From Ananas comosus (Eukaryota; Streptophyta; Magnoliopsida; Poales; Bromeliaceae), in contig NC_033639.1 in the NCBI RefSeq assembly GCF_001540865.1, positions 6,573,312 through 6,637,311 of the forward strand: a stretch of 64,000 nucleotides of DNA, in the 5' to 3' direction. Shown here in pieces: positions 26,135 to 37,929 of the stretch; position 1 is the stretch's first letter, and each line of letters starts with the position of its first letter. The position numbers and the translations under genes are program-made. The notes under the pieces were generated by a model. The model saw nothing but the letters and a program-made list of their open reading frames with translations, did not search any database and was not told the DNA's origin.

Positions 26135-26282
26135 CTCGAAATTCGCATTGCCCGGGCGAGAGCTCAACGCAAGAACCGCGGAGCGGAGTAGGGTTTCTCC
26201 GATATCGGAACGATATCAGGAGAAAATTGGTATATACATATAATCAGTAGAGAGGGAGCGCCTGGGAGAGGGGAAACCCTAG
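26135..26282 (-). promoter_or_regulatory. UPL 5' leader remnant
   Basis: These 148 bases directly upstream of the UPL ATG are all that remains of the gene's 5' region before the N at 26283. They include GATATCGGAACGATATC and, close to the N, an AAACCCTA telo-box-like word common near plant transcription starts. No TATA box can be assigned. Everything further upstream in this window is the misplaced block, so the promoter is not present. Confidence 0.4.
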
Positions 26283-26283
26283 N

Positions 26284-27725
26284 ATTTGGCTCGTTTAGTT
26301 CAAATCTACACTGGTAGTTCAGATATTTAACTTATAAATTAAAACGCTTTAGATACATGTCACCCTCTTACGGGGACGAATTCGGTACATGTGCCGTTTA
26401 ATATAATTATTTTAAAATAAACGGACGGAACAGAGAAAATAGTAGTCGTAAATTTAAACCAGAGAATTAGTTCCTAAGGAATTGTGGCTTTCACACCCCA
26501 TTAATTGTCGTCTGAGAACTCAGACAACCTTCGGTACTTGGATATTAAGACTAAAGTTTTATTTTAAATTTGTTTAAATTAGACATGGTACTTACTGGGG
26601 AGCGGGATCTTTGTGGATGCCGCCCCGACCGAGCAAACGCCGCTTGTTAAAATGTAAAAAAAGTTGATAAATTGGACGTAGAAAATTATTTCAACAATCG
26701 CAGTGAATTATTTCAACAATCTAAAACAGATTTTATTAACTAAACAATTATCATTATGTCTCTAACCACTCTTTTTTTATGAAATCACTATATATAAATT
26801 CCTAGCACGGACGATCGTTATTATTGAGCAACCTGGGTTTGATGACCGAGTTTTACGAATTTGAATCAATAATAATAATCCCAGGTACCAGAGAATATAA
26901 AAATTAGTGTTAAGACAAGGGTAGGCTACACCCTGTAGAACTAACCTAGAACCTCAGGATAAACAGCCCTCAGAACTCATACCAGCAAAAGTAAAACGCT
27001 ATCTTGGAATCATGAAAAATCTACGTGCCTCACACCTACTGAATAACAGTGACGTTTATTCACGTATAAGGCGGTGTTGGATCAGTGTTTGGTTGGTGTA
27101 GTATTATGGACCATCACCGATCGATCCACTAGTTTATCTAACCCGTTAGAACCATCTCGATGGTGCTGCGTACCATAGTGACAGTGCGGGGCTCGGGGCG
27201 GTTAACCCGGCCAAGCCCCCGCAGCTTGTCTGCGGCCTGCCTGTCGTGGAGGGGATAGACGGGTTCCGATTTCGCTGTTCCAGTACATGTTGTTCAAAGG
27301 TCTTTTTGCTGAACTTTATGCATGTTCTAGTTCGTTGTTGTTGCTCTCGTGTTGGTCACGATTTGTATATTCTCGTTCATAGTGTTCATATTTGTTCACT
27401 TGCTTTCTCTCTAAAGATTGATAATGTAGGTAAGTTGGAGAAATGTAACGAAATTAAATGTAAAAATTCGAAAGTTTTGTATTTGTATCTCAAATGTTAG
27501 AAAGTTTTATGGAGTGGTGGATATGTAGTAGATGCGAGTATATGTTTTCTATCGAGATTACGTATTACCTTCCAGTGATGTGATCCCGCGATACGGGAAT
27601 GGCGCTAGGAGGGGGCCTTGCGAGCGTGAGCCGGGACGTTGTTTTATCCCACTCTTGATATATTTTATCAAGGATCACCCAAGCCGGCGGCTGAAGCGGC
27701 TAGAAGGGTGATCCAGATTCTACCG

Positions 27726-27756
<31 letters not shown>

Positions 27757-30283
27757 ACTTTAACTTTGATACTAGATGATGCGGTAGTTTACGTTTGTTA
27801 CGTATCTTATAGGAGATTACTGTTCGGATGGTAAAACGATCATATGAAGTTGTTACATTATTTATGTTTACGTTGTATCAATACATTAGGAGATTGTATA
27901 TGATACAGATTAGTACCATACTTACGTTTAGGTGAAAACGATAAGTACAGTGAATGGGTTAGATAATCTGATTGGCGGATTCTAGAGTTAAGGTCATCCA
28001 CTTCTCGATGGGGCGGGAACAGAGTGGGTTGAGTATAGAGCTTACGGTATCCATTCTCGATGGGGCGAGAAACGGGCCGAGTTGAGTATAGAGCTTACGA
28101 TATCCATTTCTCGATGGGGCGAGAAATGGGCTGAGTTGAGTATAGAGCTTACGATATCCATTTCTCGATGGGGCGAGAAATGGGCTGAGTGTAGAGCTTC
28201 CAGTGTTCACTTCTCGATGGGACGAGTTTAGAGTATCCGCTTCCTTATCATCCAGATGAGTGTCGTACTTACGTTTAAGTGATACAATAAGTACAGTAAT
28301 AGGTTAGGAACCGGTTGAGACTCCAAGCGGGTGCTGAGTGTACGTAGAGCATTCCATTCCTCTGAGTTGAGTGAGTTGTTTGAACTCTGGCAGACGCCCT
28401 GGGGTATTCCGATAGGGGCCCTGGGGTATTCCGATAGGGCGCACACTGTTTGAGACCTCGCGTGCGAACACACCTCGCTGGTGGTGTTCGAGACTTGTCT
28501 GTCACTCATACTAGTTTAGGAGAGTTGAGCTCCTATAGGATGGTAGATTCCAATTGTTGTGTTGTGAAATCCAAGAGATGGGTTTAGTACTGATCCCTTT
28601 AGGTGGATAGGAATATAAGTTACAGTATTCACAGTTGATGTGATTCAAGAGTACGTTATACGGTAAAGTACGTTATACGGTGTTTGATCCTTTTACGTGT
28701 ATAAGGGATACAAGTTACGGTGTTCACAGTTGATGTGATTCAAGAGTACGTTATACGGTAAAGTACGTTATACGGTGTTGATCCAAGGCTACGGTGAGCA
28801 GTACAATAATGTAACAAATGTACGGTGAGCAGGTCCAAGATTCACAAAGATTATATGATTAAGTGCTAGGTAACCAAGAGCAATGGTTAAGTTCAAGTGA
28901 TTAAGAATAGTGATATCCTAGAGTACAGTTTGTTGGGTTAGGAATACGGGGAATCTTAGTACACAGTTCGATGGGGCGATGTGATGATTCGTTCGTACGT
29001 TCCTTTCGTTCCTTTCTTACGAAGATATTATTAATAGGATATTACGTATTCTTGTCTATATACCTTGTACTAGTTGTTAAGATTGAGCCTGTATCCTTCT
29101 TCGAGTTAACGAAGCCCTACCTGTGGGGGGTGGAAAATAGCGCAAGGCTAACGAGCAGCAGTGGGAGTTAGCCGGAGGGCGCCGCGTGCGGCGAGCCGAG
29201 CTGGGTTAGGTGCGCGCTGGTGGCTTGCTGGAGGCTAAGTGCTAGACCTCTAATTTCCAGAAGCCAAAGAACGATGCTGTGAGCCTTAGGTTAGGGCGCT
29301 AAATACTTGCGGAGGAGCCGGGAGGTTCGCCTTTGCTTCGATTTAGGAGGCAAAGTAGTTATAGAAGCGCATCTGAGCTGCTTACGAGTTTGGCTGAAGC
29401 GGTTGCGCAAGTTTGTGGATCGTTAATCCAATTGTCTACCATTTAAATCTAGTTTTGGGAGATGAGGTGTTTTGGGAGTAAACTCGGGATCTAATGTTGA
29501 TCCATTTTTAGGGGGTAATTAGGAGATCTAAGTACGTAATAGGTTGATAAATCGTAGTATCCTCAGTAGTTTTTAGTTTAGATCTCAAATATTTAGTTTG
29601 GGATCGATGAACGGTAATTTCTCATAGTTCGAATGGAGAAGTTCGAACGATGATCGGTTCCTTCCTCTTCTTCTTCTTTAGGGAAGAGAACTAGAACTAG
29701 AGGTGGTTTTAGGAAAGGAGGTAGTGGAAGATCTCTCTCTTCTTTTCGTGAATCTCTCTCTCTCCCTCTGGAAAACCAACGTTACACTCCCTCTTCCTCT
29801 CCTTTACTCGGGGGTTGAGAGAGATATGTGAGTCGTGTAAACGTGTTTCCGGGGAGTTGTTATACTCAACACGTATCGGGTTTGACCCGGTAAAAGCCCA
29901 CGACCCTGGACAGGGTCCATTCCTCTCTGGCCAGGGGCTTCCAGGTCTAGAGGTCGTAAATTCCTGAATCGGTTAAAAAGTCGGAAAAGGGTAAAATCGA
30001 GGCAAAAACGAGCAAACTGGAGGCTAAGAAAAGTTTAGCTTAACTCTGATAGGTTTGTACCAAAGCTTGTACAAAAGTAGTAGGAAAGTAGGTGCGATTG
30101 CGGTCTAAATCGAGTACCGGGTTGTATCGGAAAGCCCAGGGCAAAAGCGCGGATACGCGAGGCTTTTGCGGGCTTACGAGGGCCTGAAGTGACCTTGGTA
30201 AGTTTACTGAGAGATTGGTTTACGTGTGGCATTGAAGTACTAAAATCTTCAGGCCATGGAATGTTAGTGTTATCGAATTCACC
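26284..30283. repeat. Mirror (reversed, uncomplemented) copy of 47697-51804
   Basis: Reading forward from 26284 gives the characters of 51804, 51803 and so on. The rule is partner = 78088 - position up to the 54-bp repeat zone near 28.1 kb, and partner = 77980 - position after it, because two 54-bp units are missing. The mirrored solo LTR spans 27181-30264. Its mirrored target duplication TAGTG sits at 27176-27180 and 30265-30269. At 26548 the base is A where the partner 51540 is G. The reverse complement does not match. Any ORF, LTR or motif call inside is invalid. Confidence 0.96.
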
Positions 30284-32283
30284 GCGACTTGGCGGTCAAT
30301 TTAAGTTGAGATGCTTAGTTTGGCGACATGGCGGTCGATTTTAAATTGAGTTGCTCAGTTTAATGACATGACGATCAGTTGAAGGTTGAGATGCTCAGTT
30401 TAGCGACATGGCGGTCGATTGAAGTTGAGACGCTCAGTTTAGCGACATAGCGGTCGATTGAAAGTTGAGACGCTCAGTTTAGCGACAAATTGAGTTGCTC
30501 AGTTTAGCGACATGGTGGTCGATTTTGTTGCGGTCGGTTTGAGTTTTGGTGCTCAGTTTAGCGACATGGCGGTCAATTGAAGTTGAGACGCTCAGTTTAG
30601 CAACATGGTGGTCGATTGAAAGTTGAGATGCTCAGTTTAGCGACATGGCGGTCGATTGAAGTTGAGACGCTCAGTTTAGCGACATAGCGGTCGATTGAAA
30701 GTTGAGACGCTCAGTTTAGCGACATGGCGGTCGATTTTAAATTGAGTTGCTCAGTTTAGCGACATGGTGGTCGATTTTGAATTGAGTTGCTCAGTTTAAT
30801 AACATGGCGGTCGGTTGAAGTTGAGGTGCTCAGTATAGCAACATGTCGGTCGATTTTAAATTGAGTTGCTCAGTTTAATGAATGGCGATCGATTTGAGTT
30901 TTGGTGCTCAGTTTAATGACATTGCGATCGATTTGAGTTTTGGTGCTCAGTTTAATGACATTGCGATCGATTTGAGTTTTGTTGCTTAGTTTAATGACAT
31001 GGCAGTCGGATGCTCAGTTTAACGACGTGATGGTCAATTGTTCAGTTTAACGACTTGACGGTCATATTTGAATATTATTTGCTCAATTTAGCGACATGGC
31101 GGTCGATTTTAAATTGAGTTGCTCAGTTTAGAGATATGGAGGTCGATTTGACTTTTGGTGCTCAATTTAATGACATGGCGGTCGGATGTTCAGTTTAATG
31201 ACTTAATAGTCATTCGTTCAGTTTAACGACTTGATGGTCATTTGTTCAGTTTAACGACTTGATGGTCAATTTGAATTTGAATTCAGTTTAACGACTTGAC
31301 GGTCAAATGTTCAGTTTAACGACTTGATATTCAGTTTAACGACTTGATGGTCATTTGTTCAGTTTAACGACTTGATATTCAATTTAACGACTTGGTGGTC
31401 ATTTGTTCAGTTTAACGACTTGAGGGTCAATTTGAATTCGACCTTAGTTTAACGACTTGAGGGTCAATTTGAATTTGAATTCAGTTTAACGATTTGACGA
31501 TCAAATGTTCAGTTTAACGACTTAATGGTCTTTTGAATTTGTATTCAGTTTAACGACTTGATGGTCATTTGTTCAGTTTAACGACTTAAGGGTCAATTTG
31601 AATTTGAATTCAGTTTAACGACTTGACGGTCAAATGTTCAGTTTAACGACTTGATGGTCAAATGTTCAGTTTAACGACTTAATGGTCATTTTGAATTTGA
31701 ATTCAGTTTAATGACTTGACGGTCAAGTGTTCAGTTTAACGACTTGATGGTCAATTGTTCAGTTTAACGACTTGACGGTCGTTGTTTAGTTTAACGACTT
31801 TGCGGTCGTTTAGTTTAACGACTTTACGGTCATTTGAATGTGAATTGTTTAGTTTAATGACTTTGCGGTCGTTTGAATGTGAGTTGTTTAGTTTAACGAC
31901 TTTGCGGTCGCTTGGATTTGAGAGGCTTTGGATTTTGGGGTTTTAGTTGTGGACTTTAGGTTTTGGGCTTTATTTGTGGACTTTGGGTTTTGAGATTTTA
32001 TTTGTGGACTTTGGGTTTTGGATCTTATCTGTGGACTTTGGATTTTGAGTTCGATTCAGATCGAGTTGACGTGAACCTTTTGTATTTGATTTGGGTTGAG
32101 CCGCCTTAGGTTGGTTTGGCCCTTCTGAATTTGGTTTGGGTCGACCGTTATGCTTTGGTTCAAGACCCGTTGAGACTTGGTTTAGGTCGAACCCATATGC
32201 GTAGTTCGAGATTCTTTGAATTTAATTTAGGTCAAGCCCTTATGGTTTGGCTCAACTTGGACCCTCTTATAGTCTTGTTTCGT
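30284..32283 (+). repeat. Direct copy of 51805-53569 with extra minisatellite units
   Basis: From GCGACTTGG onward the sequence follows 51805-53569 in normal orientation and ends at the same CTTGTTTCGT. It is 2,000 bases against 1,765, and the 235-base excess is whole repeat units in the GACATGGCGGTCGATT and GACTTGAGGGTCAA arrays. Otherwise it is nearly identical, which suggests another allele or an uncollapsed version of the same array. Confidence 0.9.
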
Positions 32284-32284
32284 N

Positions 32285-33290
32285 TGTATGCAGGGAAAAC
32301 TTCTTCGCATACGGCGGATCTGTTAGTGTGCTCGGAAAAATGTGTAATCCGAGGCGTGACATAATAATTATTAATTTATTATTTATAATTAATTATTATT
32401 ATTATTATTATTTATAATTAGATAATCGATATTAGAAGAATGCTTCAATACACCGGCTAAATCAAATCTAGCCGTTCATATTTTAAGGGCGAGATTGACT
32501 TTTGCATAATAGTTACCTTCTCAACAGTTTACCATTCGTAAGGACAATATGGGAAAACAAATACAAGCTAATTAATTACCAAATTTGATTAACCCTACAC
32601 AAATATTTGTTTCCTTGTTAATTTTGTTATTTACCAAATTAGATAGTGCTAATTTGATAAGTAATAAGCCTTTATAAAATTGAATTTAAAATTTAGTTTG
32701 AGCTTAAACTTTATAATTGTGTACATTAAATTCAAATTTAATTTTAATTTTAATTTTCAGAACGAAAAAATTTACGTTTAAATGAATAGTATATTTCAAT
32801 TCAAATTGTTAATTTGATATTAAAAGACACGAAATTTCAAATATATTAACTTATTTTAAATTATAAATTATGTTGTATTTATAAACATAACTTTTATTAT
32901 TTATTTAAATTAAAGGCTTCTATTTTTAAAATTAAATTCAAATTGTTCATCCAATAGTAAAAACAACATTAAAGTTCAAAAATAGAATGAGATATTTTAT
33001 AATTATTGGAGGGGCATTATGAGAATGAAAATAAAAATTTACAAAAAAATCCTTAATGCTAATTTTACATATGAGGAAATAATTTGCCCTTGGTAAGAGG
33101 GTGATTGATACCTAAGGCAACAAAAGCCATTCACCCTCTTAACTAAAAAATATCTCCACCATTCATTTTAAAAAATTTAAGAGCCGAGATCGTTTCGGTG
33201 CATAGGAGCATTGCTCTCGATATTATTATTAATTTATTATTTATAATTAATTAATAAGAATAATTAATAATTATTATTATTTATTAATAA
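32285..33290. repeat. AT-rich fragment between two Ns, duplicate of 35540-36410
   Basis: This piece lies between the Ns at 32284 and 33291. The first 80 bases end in GAGGCGTGACA, which resembles the 3' end of the chromovirus LTRs in this window. The remainder matches about 35540-36410, including the shared blocks AGATTGACTTT, TAGGAGCATTGCT and TTAATTACCAAATT. The two copies differ mainly by one- and two-base insertions and deletions. Confidence 0.7.
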
Positions 33291-33291
33291 N

Positions 33292-33969
33292 GAAAACTTA
33301 TGTTTTTCTACAAATCAAACACTATAAGACGTGAAACATTTTTTTACCATTTTTTTTCATGGAAAGCTACTTTTTACGGTTTTTTGTACAACCAAATACC
33401 CCTTTAGTTACACCCTAAAATCATGTACTTTTATTATTTTCATTAAGTTACCATTATTTTATTGTATTTCAGATTTATTTTTATTTTTCTATTTTATACT
33501 AATTTCTTTTATCATATTGTCACGTCATTGGATTTAGGTTTTCTGTTTAGAAAAGAGTGGCTGATTTTTTTTAAAAAAAAATCATCAGAATTATGCAATA
33601 GACAACCAAAAGAAGTTTGAAATATAAAAAACGATTTGGAACGTGCACAAAACAGCCACATGTCTAGAGTTTTTCTATCCACACGAACAGAGTCTCCCCT
33701 ATACATGCATAACATTAAGCATAAGAACATTTCAATCAAGCAATCAAGTTGTATTTAAGAAGCGATATTTTGATTCATAATATAACAGATCAGTCATACA
33801 AGCATGACTCCCACTAATAATATAAAATAGTATAGTGATAGCATATCCCTCCAAATATCGCCAACACAAATCTCTCCATATTTGCGCAATAGAATAAATA
33901 TAACCTCGCATATCTCTGCAAATAAAATACAAAAATCAAAATTTTGAAGGCCACAAACGAAAAACCAAG
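33292..33969. other. AT-rich noncoding DNA left of the Tat LTR
   Basis: No gene, TIR pair or known family is visible. The stretch runs from the N at 33291 to the start of the Tat-element LTR. Confidence 0.4.
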
Positions 33970-34247
33970 TGTTGGCGCCGAAAAAATAGTGCCACATGGT
34001 AAGCGGCGCGTTCCACGCAATTAAACAATGGGAACAAAATAAAAGGTGACACGTGGTACACTAGAAGTCGAGGAAAAGAACGCCTAAATAGAAGAGCGGT
34101 TTAGATAGGAACGGTTAGAGACATAGAGGGAGATTTTCATAGCTAGTAAGTTATCAATTGAAGCACATCCCGAGGAAGTAGGAACGTGACCGAAGAAACC
34201 TTTATGATAAGAATCACCCAATAATTTCAGGCAGAAAAATATGCTAC

Positions 34248-34255
34248 TATAAATA
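34248..34255 (+). promoter_or_regulatory. TATA box in the Tat LTR
   Basis: TATAAATA in the middle of the LTR is the likely core promoter for the retroelement transcript. No activity can be inferred for such a decayed element. Confidence 0.5.
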
Positions 34256-34484
34256 GCAAAAAGCGCGCCTGTGATGGGGATCCTTCACACAAGCAAGCGA
34301 TCACGACAAATTTCAATTCCTTTTCAATTTCTAGTATTTATGATTTTCTAGGAGTAGTCCACAGATTTTTTTTTTTCTATTTTTTAAGAGTTTAGTTAAG
34401 TTTAAGAGCTTTTCTAAAAGTATATTTAGACTTTATAACAGCTTTTGTAATCCTCCCTTTTCAATTAATATAAATAGCTAGACT

Positions 34485-34634
34485 TACCGACCGTCCCTAG
34501 AGCAAGTGGCAAAGGACTAGGTGGTTGGTACCCGAGACCCAAGTTCGAATCCTAGTTGATTCACATTTTCTAAGTTTATTTCTAAATGAAATAAACGAAG
34601 CGGGTAGTGTGCTACCTATCTCTCAAAAAAATAA
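34485..34634 (+). mobile_element. tRNA-derived SINE inside the LTR
   Basis: This 150-bp element carries a box A-like TAGAGCAAGTGGC and a box B-like AAGTTCGAATCC, the internal RNA polymerase III promoter of tRNA-derived SINEs. It ends in CTCTCAAAAAA. A perfect 15-bp target duplication ATAAATAGCTAGACT flanks it at 34470-34484 and 34635-34649. The clean duplication shows it inserted into an existing LTR. Confidence 0.88.
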
Positions 34635-34966
34635 ATAAATAGCTAGACTCTTTCAGCTAACCTCGCCTTTCAGCTCATTTGCGAATAGTTAGCAGAAGAG
34701 CCCGGTTGAGCCGATCCTTTCTAAACCAAATCGACTTACTTAGTAGTGGCACATTCAAAGGTCATTCCAAGAGCCGATTCACGCTTTGCGGACATGTCTG
34801 ACTTGGTCAACTCATTGATCCAGTCAGTGTTGCCCCGCACATTCGGTTTCTAGCCCAACAATTTTTAACATGCCCGGTAGGACCTGCTCAGGTAAATCTA
34901 AACATCTCTCAAATTGCTAATGATAACATAATGAACCTTTGAAATAGGGCCATTCCTAAACCCTCA

Positions 34967-37194
34967 GCGTTTGGTTCGGGAACAAGGGGGGGAATAAGCC
35001 CTTGTTCCCCCCTTTGTTCCCAAAACGGTATGTTTGGTTTCCGAGAACAGTAGTTCCAGGATTTCTGGAACAAGCTGGTATAAGGCTGGAATTGCTGTTC
35101 CACCCGTTTCCTGGAACTAGCTTGTTCCTTGATGAGAACAAGGTTAATTAAAATCTAAATTTAATTTTAATGGCAGTAAATTATTAATTAATCTAATTAA
35201 TATATTTAAATCATTATTTATTACTTTAATAATTAAATAAATAATTATTTATTTATTTATAATTAATTATTAATAATTAGATAATAATTATTATTAATTT
35301 ATTATTATTTATAATTAATTGTTAATAATTAGAAAATTATTATTATTAATTTATTATTTATAATATATTATTAATAATTAATAATATTTATTATTATTTA
35401 TTAATAATTATTATTCTTAATGATAATCAATATTATTATTAATTTATTATGTATAATAAGTTAATAATAATTAATTATTATTATTATTATTTATTATATT
35501 ATCTTAATTATTTTTTTATAATTAGATAATCATATTATTTATTAATTTATTATTTATAATTAATTTATTATTATTATTTTATTTATAATTAGATAATCCG
35601 TATTGTAAAGATGCTTTCAATACACGGCTATCAAATTAGCCGTTATAGTTTAAGGGCAGATTGACTTTGTGTAATAGTTACCTCTCCAGTTACATTCGTA
35701 AAGACAATAGGGGAACAAATAAAAGTAATTAATTACCAAATTGATTGTAACCTACACATAATATTGTTTCCTTGTTAAGTTTGTTATTTAAATTAATATG
35801 CTAATTTGATAAGTAATAAGCTTTATAAATTTGAATTTAAATTTAGTTTGACTTATAATTTATAATTGTGTGTCATTAAATTCAAATTTAATTTTATTTT
35901 AATTTGAGAACGAAAAATTTACGTTTAATATGAATATAGATTTCAATTCAAATGGTGTTATTTGTATTAAAAGACACGCAAATTTAAATTTATTAACTTA
36001 TTTTAAATTATAAATTATTTGTATTTATAAAAATAACTTTATTATTTATTTAAATTCTAAGGCTTCTATTTTAACTAATTCAAAAATTGTTCTGCAATAG
36101 TAAAAAACAACATTAAGTTCAAAAATAGAATGAGATATTTATATTTATTGAGGTGGCATTATGAGAATGTAAAAATAAAATTACAAAAAAATCCTTAAGT
36201 GCTTTTTAAATCTGAGGAATATATTTGCCCTTGGTTAAAGAGGGTGAATTGAATACTAAGGAAACAAAAGCATTCACCTCTTAACTAAAAAATCTCCACC
36301 ATTTCATTTTAAAAAATTTAAGGCGAGAATCGTTTCGCGTTGATAGGAGCATTGCTTCATATTATTATTAATTTATGATTTAATAATTAAGTAATAGAAT
36401 ATATATAATTATTATTTTATAATAATTTATTAATATATAATAATAATAATAATTAAGTTAATTAGTATAATCGATATTATTAATTATTATTTATATTATT
36501 ATATAATTTATTATTATTATAGTTAATTATTAATATTAATTTATTATTTGTATTTAATAATATTTTGAGTTATTAATTATATAATTATAATTTTAATTTC
36601 AATTATAACTCTTATTCCTCTGTGTTCAATCTAACAATTCCGAACACTATGTTAACTGTTTCCTAGGAACAATTCAATTTTCATTCCAAATGCCAAATTG
36701 GGCTGAGTTCTATTATTACTGATTGTAATTTAATCCCTTGGAATAGCAGTTTCTTATTACACCTGAACTAACGAACTCAGAGGTAGTGTTTTAGTTCTAC
36801 GAATAGAAGGGAGAATAGAGCCGCTTATTCCGCGCTTTATGTTCCCAAATATGCGTTTGGTGTGAACCGAAAACAGTAGTGTCGGGTTTTATCTAAATAA
36901 AGGCCAGTTGTAGGCTAGACCTTTGTGTTTTACCTTTTTGCTGGAACAAGTTGTTCCTAAGTGGAGAATAAGGTTATTAAAATCTAAAAATTTTATATAT
37001 GGTGATTAAATAATTAATAATTTAATTAATATATTTAATTTATTATTATTGCTAATAATAATTTATTTATTAATTTATTATTATAATTATAATTAAATCT
37101 ATGTATATTTATATATTATTAATAATTACTTATTTATTTTTGTTAATAAATAATTAATTAAATTATTTATTAGTTATTAAATTTATAATAATAA

Positions 37195-37232
<38 letters not shown>

Positions 37233-37762
37233 ATCTTAATTAAATAATTTATTATTATTATTTATTATTTATATTAATTATTACAATTAATTATTTATTT
37301 AATTTATTTATTGTTCTAAAATTATTAATAATTATTTATATTAAATAATTTATTATTATTAATGATTTATTCATTTATAATTATTTAATAATTAATTAAT
37401 TAATAATTTTATTCTTATTAATTAATTTATTATTAATTAAATAATTTATTTATTTTTAATTAATCAATTAATAATTTATAATTATTAATAATTAATTATT
37501 TATATTTTATTATTTAAATAATTTTTTATTAATTAATTTATTTATATTTTATAATTATTAATATTAATTTATTATTATTAAGTAATATTTTGATGTTAAT
37601 TAATTAGGTAAAATAATTTTAATTTAAAATTATAACTCTTATCCTATTTCTAGGAACAACCCAATTTTTATCCAAACGCAAAATTGGTCAAATTCCTGCT
37701 TATATCTGAACTTGTACCTATCCCTGGAATAAGCAGTTCTTATTTATACCCGAACCAAACGC
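34967..37762. mobile_element. AT-rich TIR element (nested or duplicated) inside the gypsy element
   Basis: Perfect 14-bp inverted ends GCGTTTGGTTCGGG (34967-34980) and CCCGAACCAAACGC (37749-37762) enclose 2.8 kb of AATAATTTATTA-type sequence with a T-run near 37.2 kb. The terminal 150 bases recur in degraded form near 36.6-37.0 kb (GTTCCCAAATATGCGTTTGG, CTGGAACAAG). The element may therefore be two related copies in tandem or nested. The ends resemble PIF/Harbinger MITEs. I see no transposase and no clean target duplication. Confidence 0.68.
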
Positions 37763-37929
37763 AGTCTCAGGGATTGATCAGACAAGTAGCGCCGAAAATA
37801 CAAATGAGCATCAGGCGGCGCTACCATCAGGAGGTGAACGTAGTGGATACTCGGCTTACTAAGAGCCGAGCCTAACTTAGGCACTCGGGCAAATGACTTG
37901 AGTTCTTTAGACTTTGGATCAGAATAGCC

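Larger units (their letters stand above)
26283..32284. other. N-bounded 6,000-base patch (assembly artefact)
   Basis: Single Ns at 26283 and 32284 enclose exactly 6,000 bases. The first 4,000 are a non-complemented reversal and the last 2,000 a direct copy of the locus at about 47.7-53.6 kb. In other words, it looks like a 6-kb piece of an alternative version of that locus with its first 4,000 characters written backwards. The Ns and round lengths mark it as a computational insertion, not a biological structure. Confidence 0.93.
33970..34860 (+). repeat. 5' LTR of a Tat-lineage Ty3/gypsy element
   Basis: The LTR begins TGTTGGCGCCG and ends CCCAACA, giving the TGTTGG/CCAACA inverted terminus. 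It contains a TATA box at 34248-34255 followed about 30 bases later by GATGGGGATCC. A SINE with its duplication accounts for 165 of the 891 bases. It is followed by ACATGCCCGGTAGGACC, close to the GCCCGGTGGGACC seen just inside such LTRs in other plants. No matching 3' LTR is visible in the window. Confidence 0.68.

Noticed and set aside
26134..26167. Longer UPL start reading [13 protein letters not shown]
   Set aside because: The opening codon is TTG. The ATG at 26134 gives the N-terminus expected for UPL1/UPL2.
27959..28210. Tandem-repeat protein (LSPFLAPSRNGYRKLYTQ-type repeats)
   Set aside because: It is the minus-strand reading of the mirrored 54-bp LTR minisatellite.
27246..29171. ORFs of 60-90 codons in the mirror block
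   Set aside because: A non-complemented reversal has no real coding strand; these frames are chance.
26284..30283. Treating the similarity to 47.7-51.8 kb as an ordinary inverted repeat or antisense LTR
   Set aside because: The reverse complement of the solo LTR would begin TGTCACGCCCC here, but the sequence reads ACAGTGCGGGG, which is the reversed, uncomplemented text.
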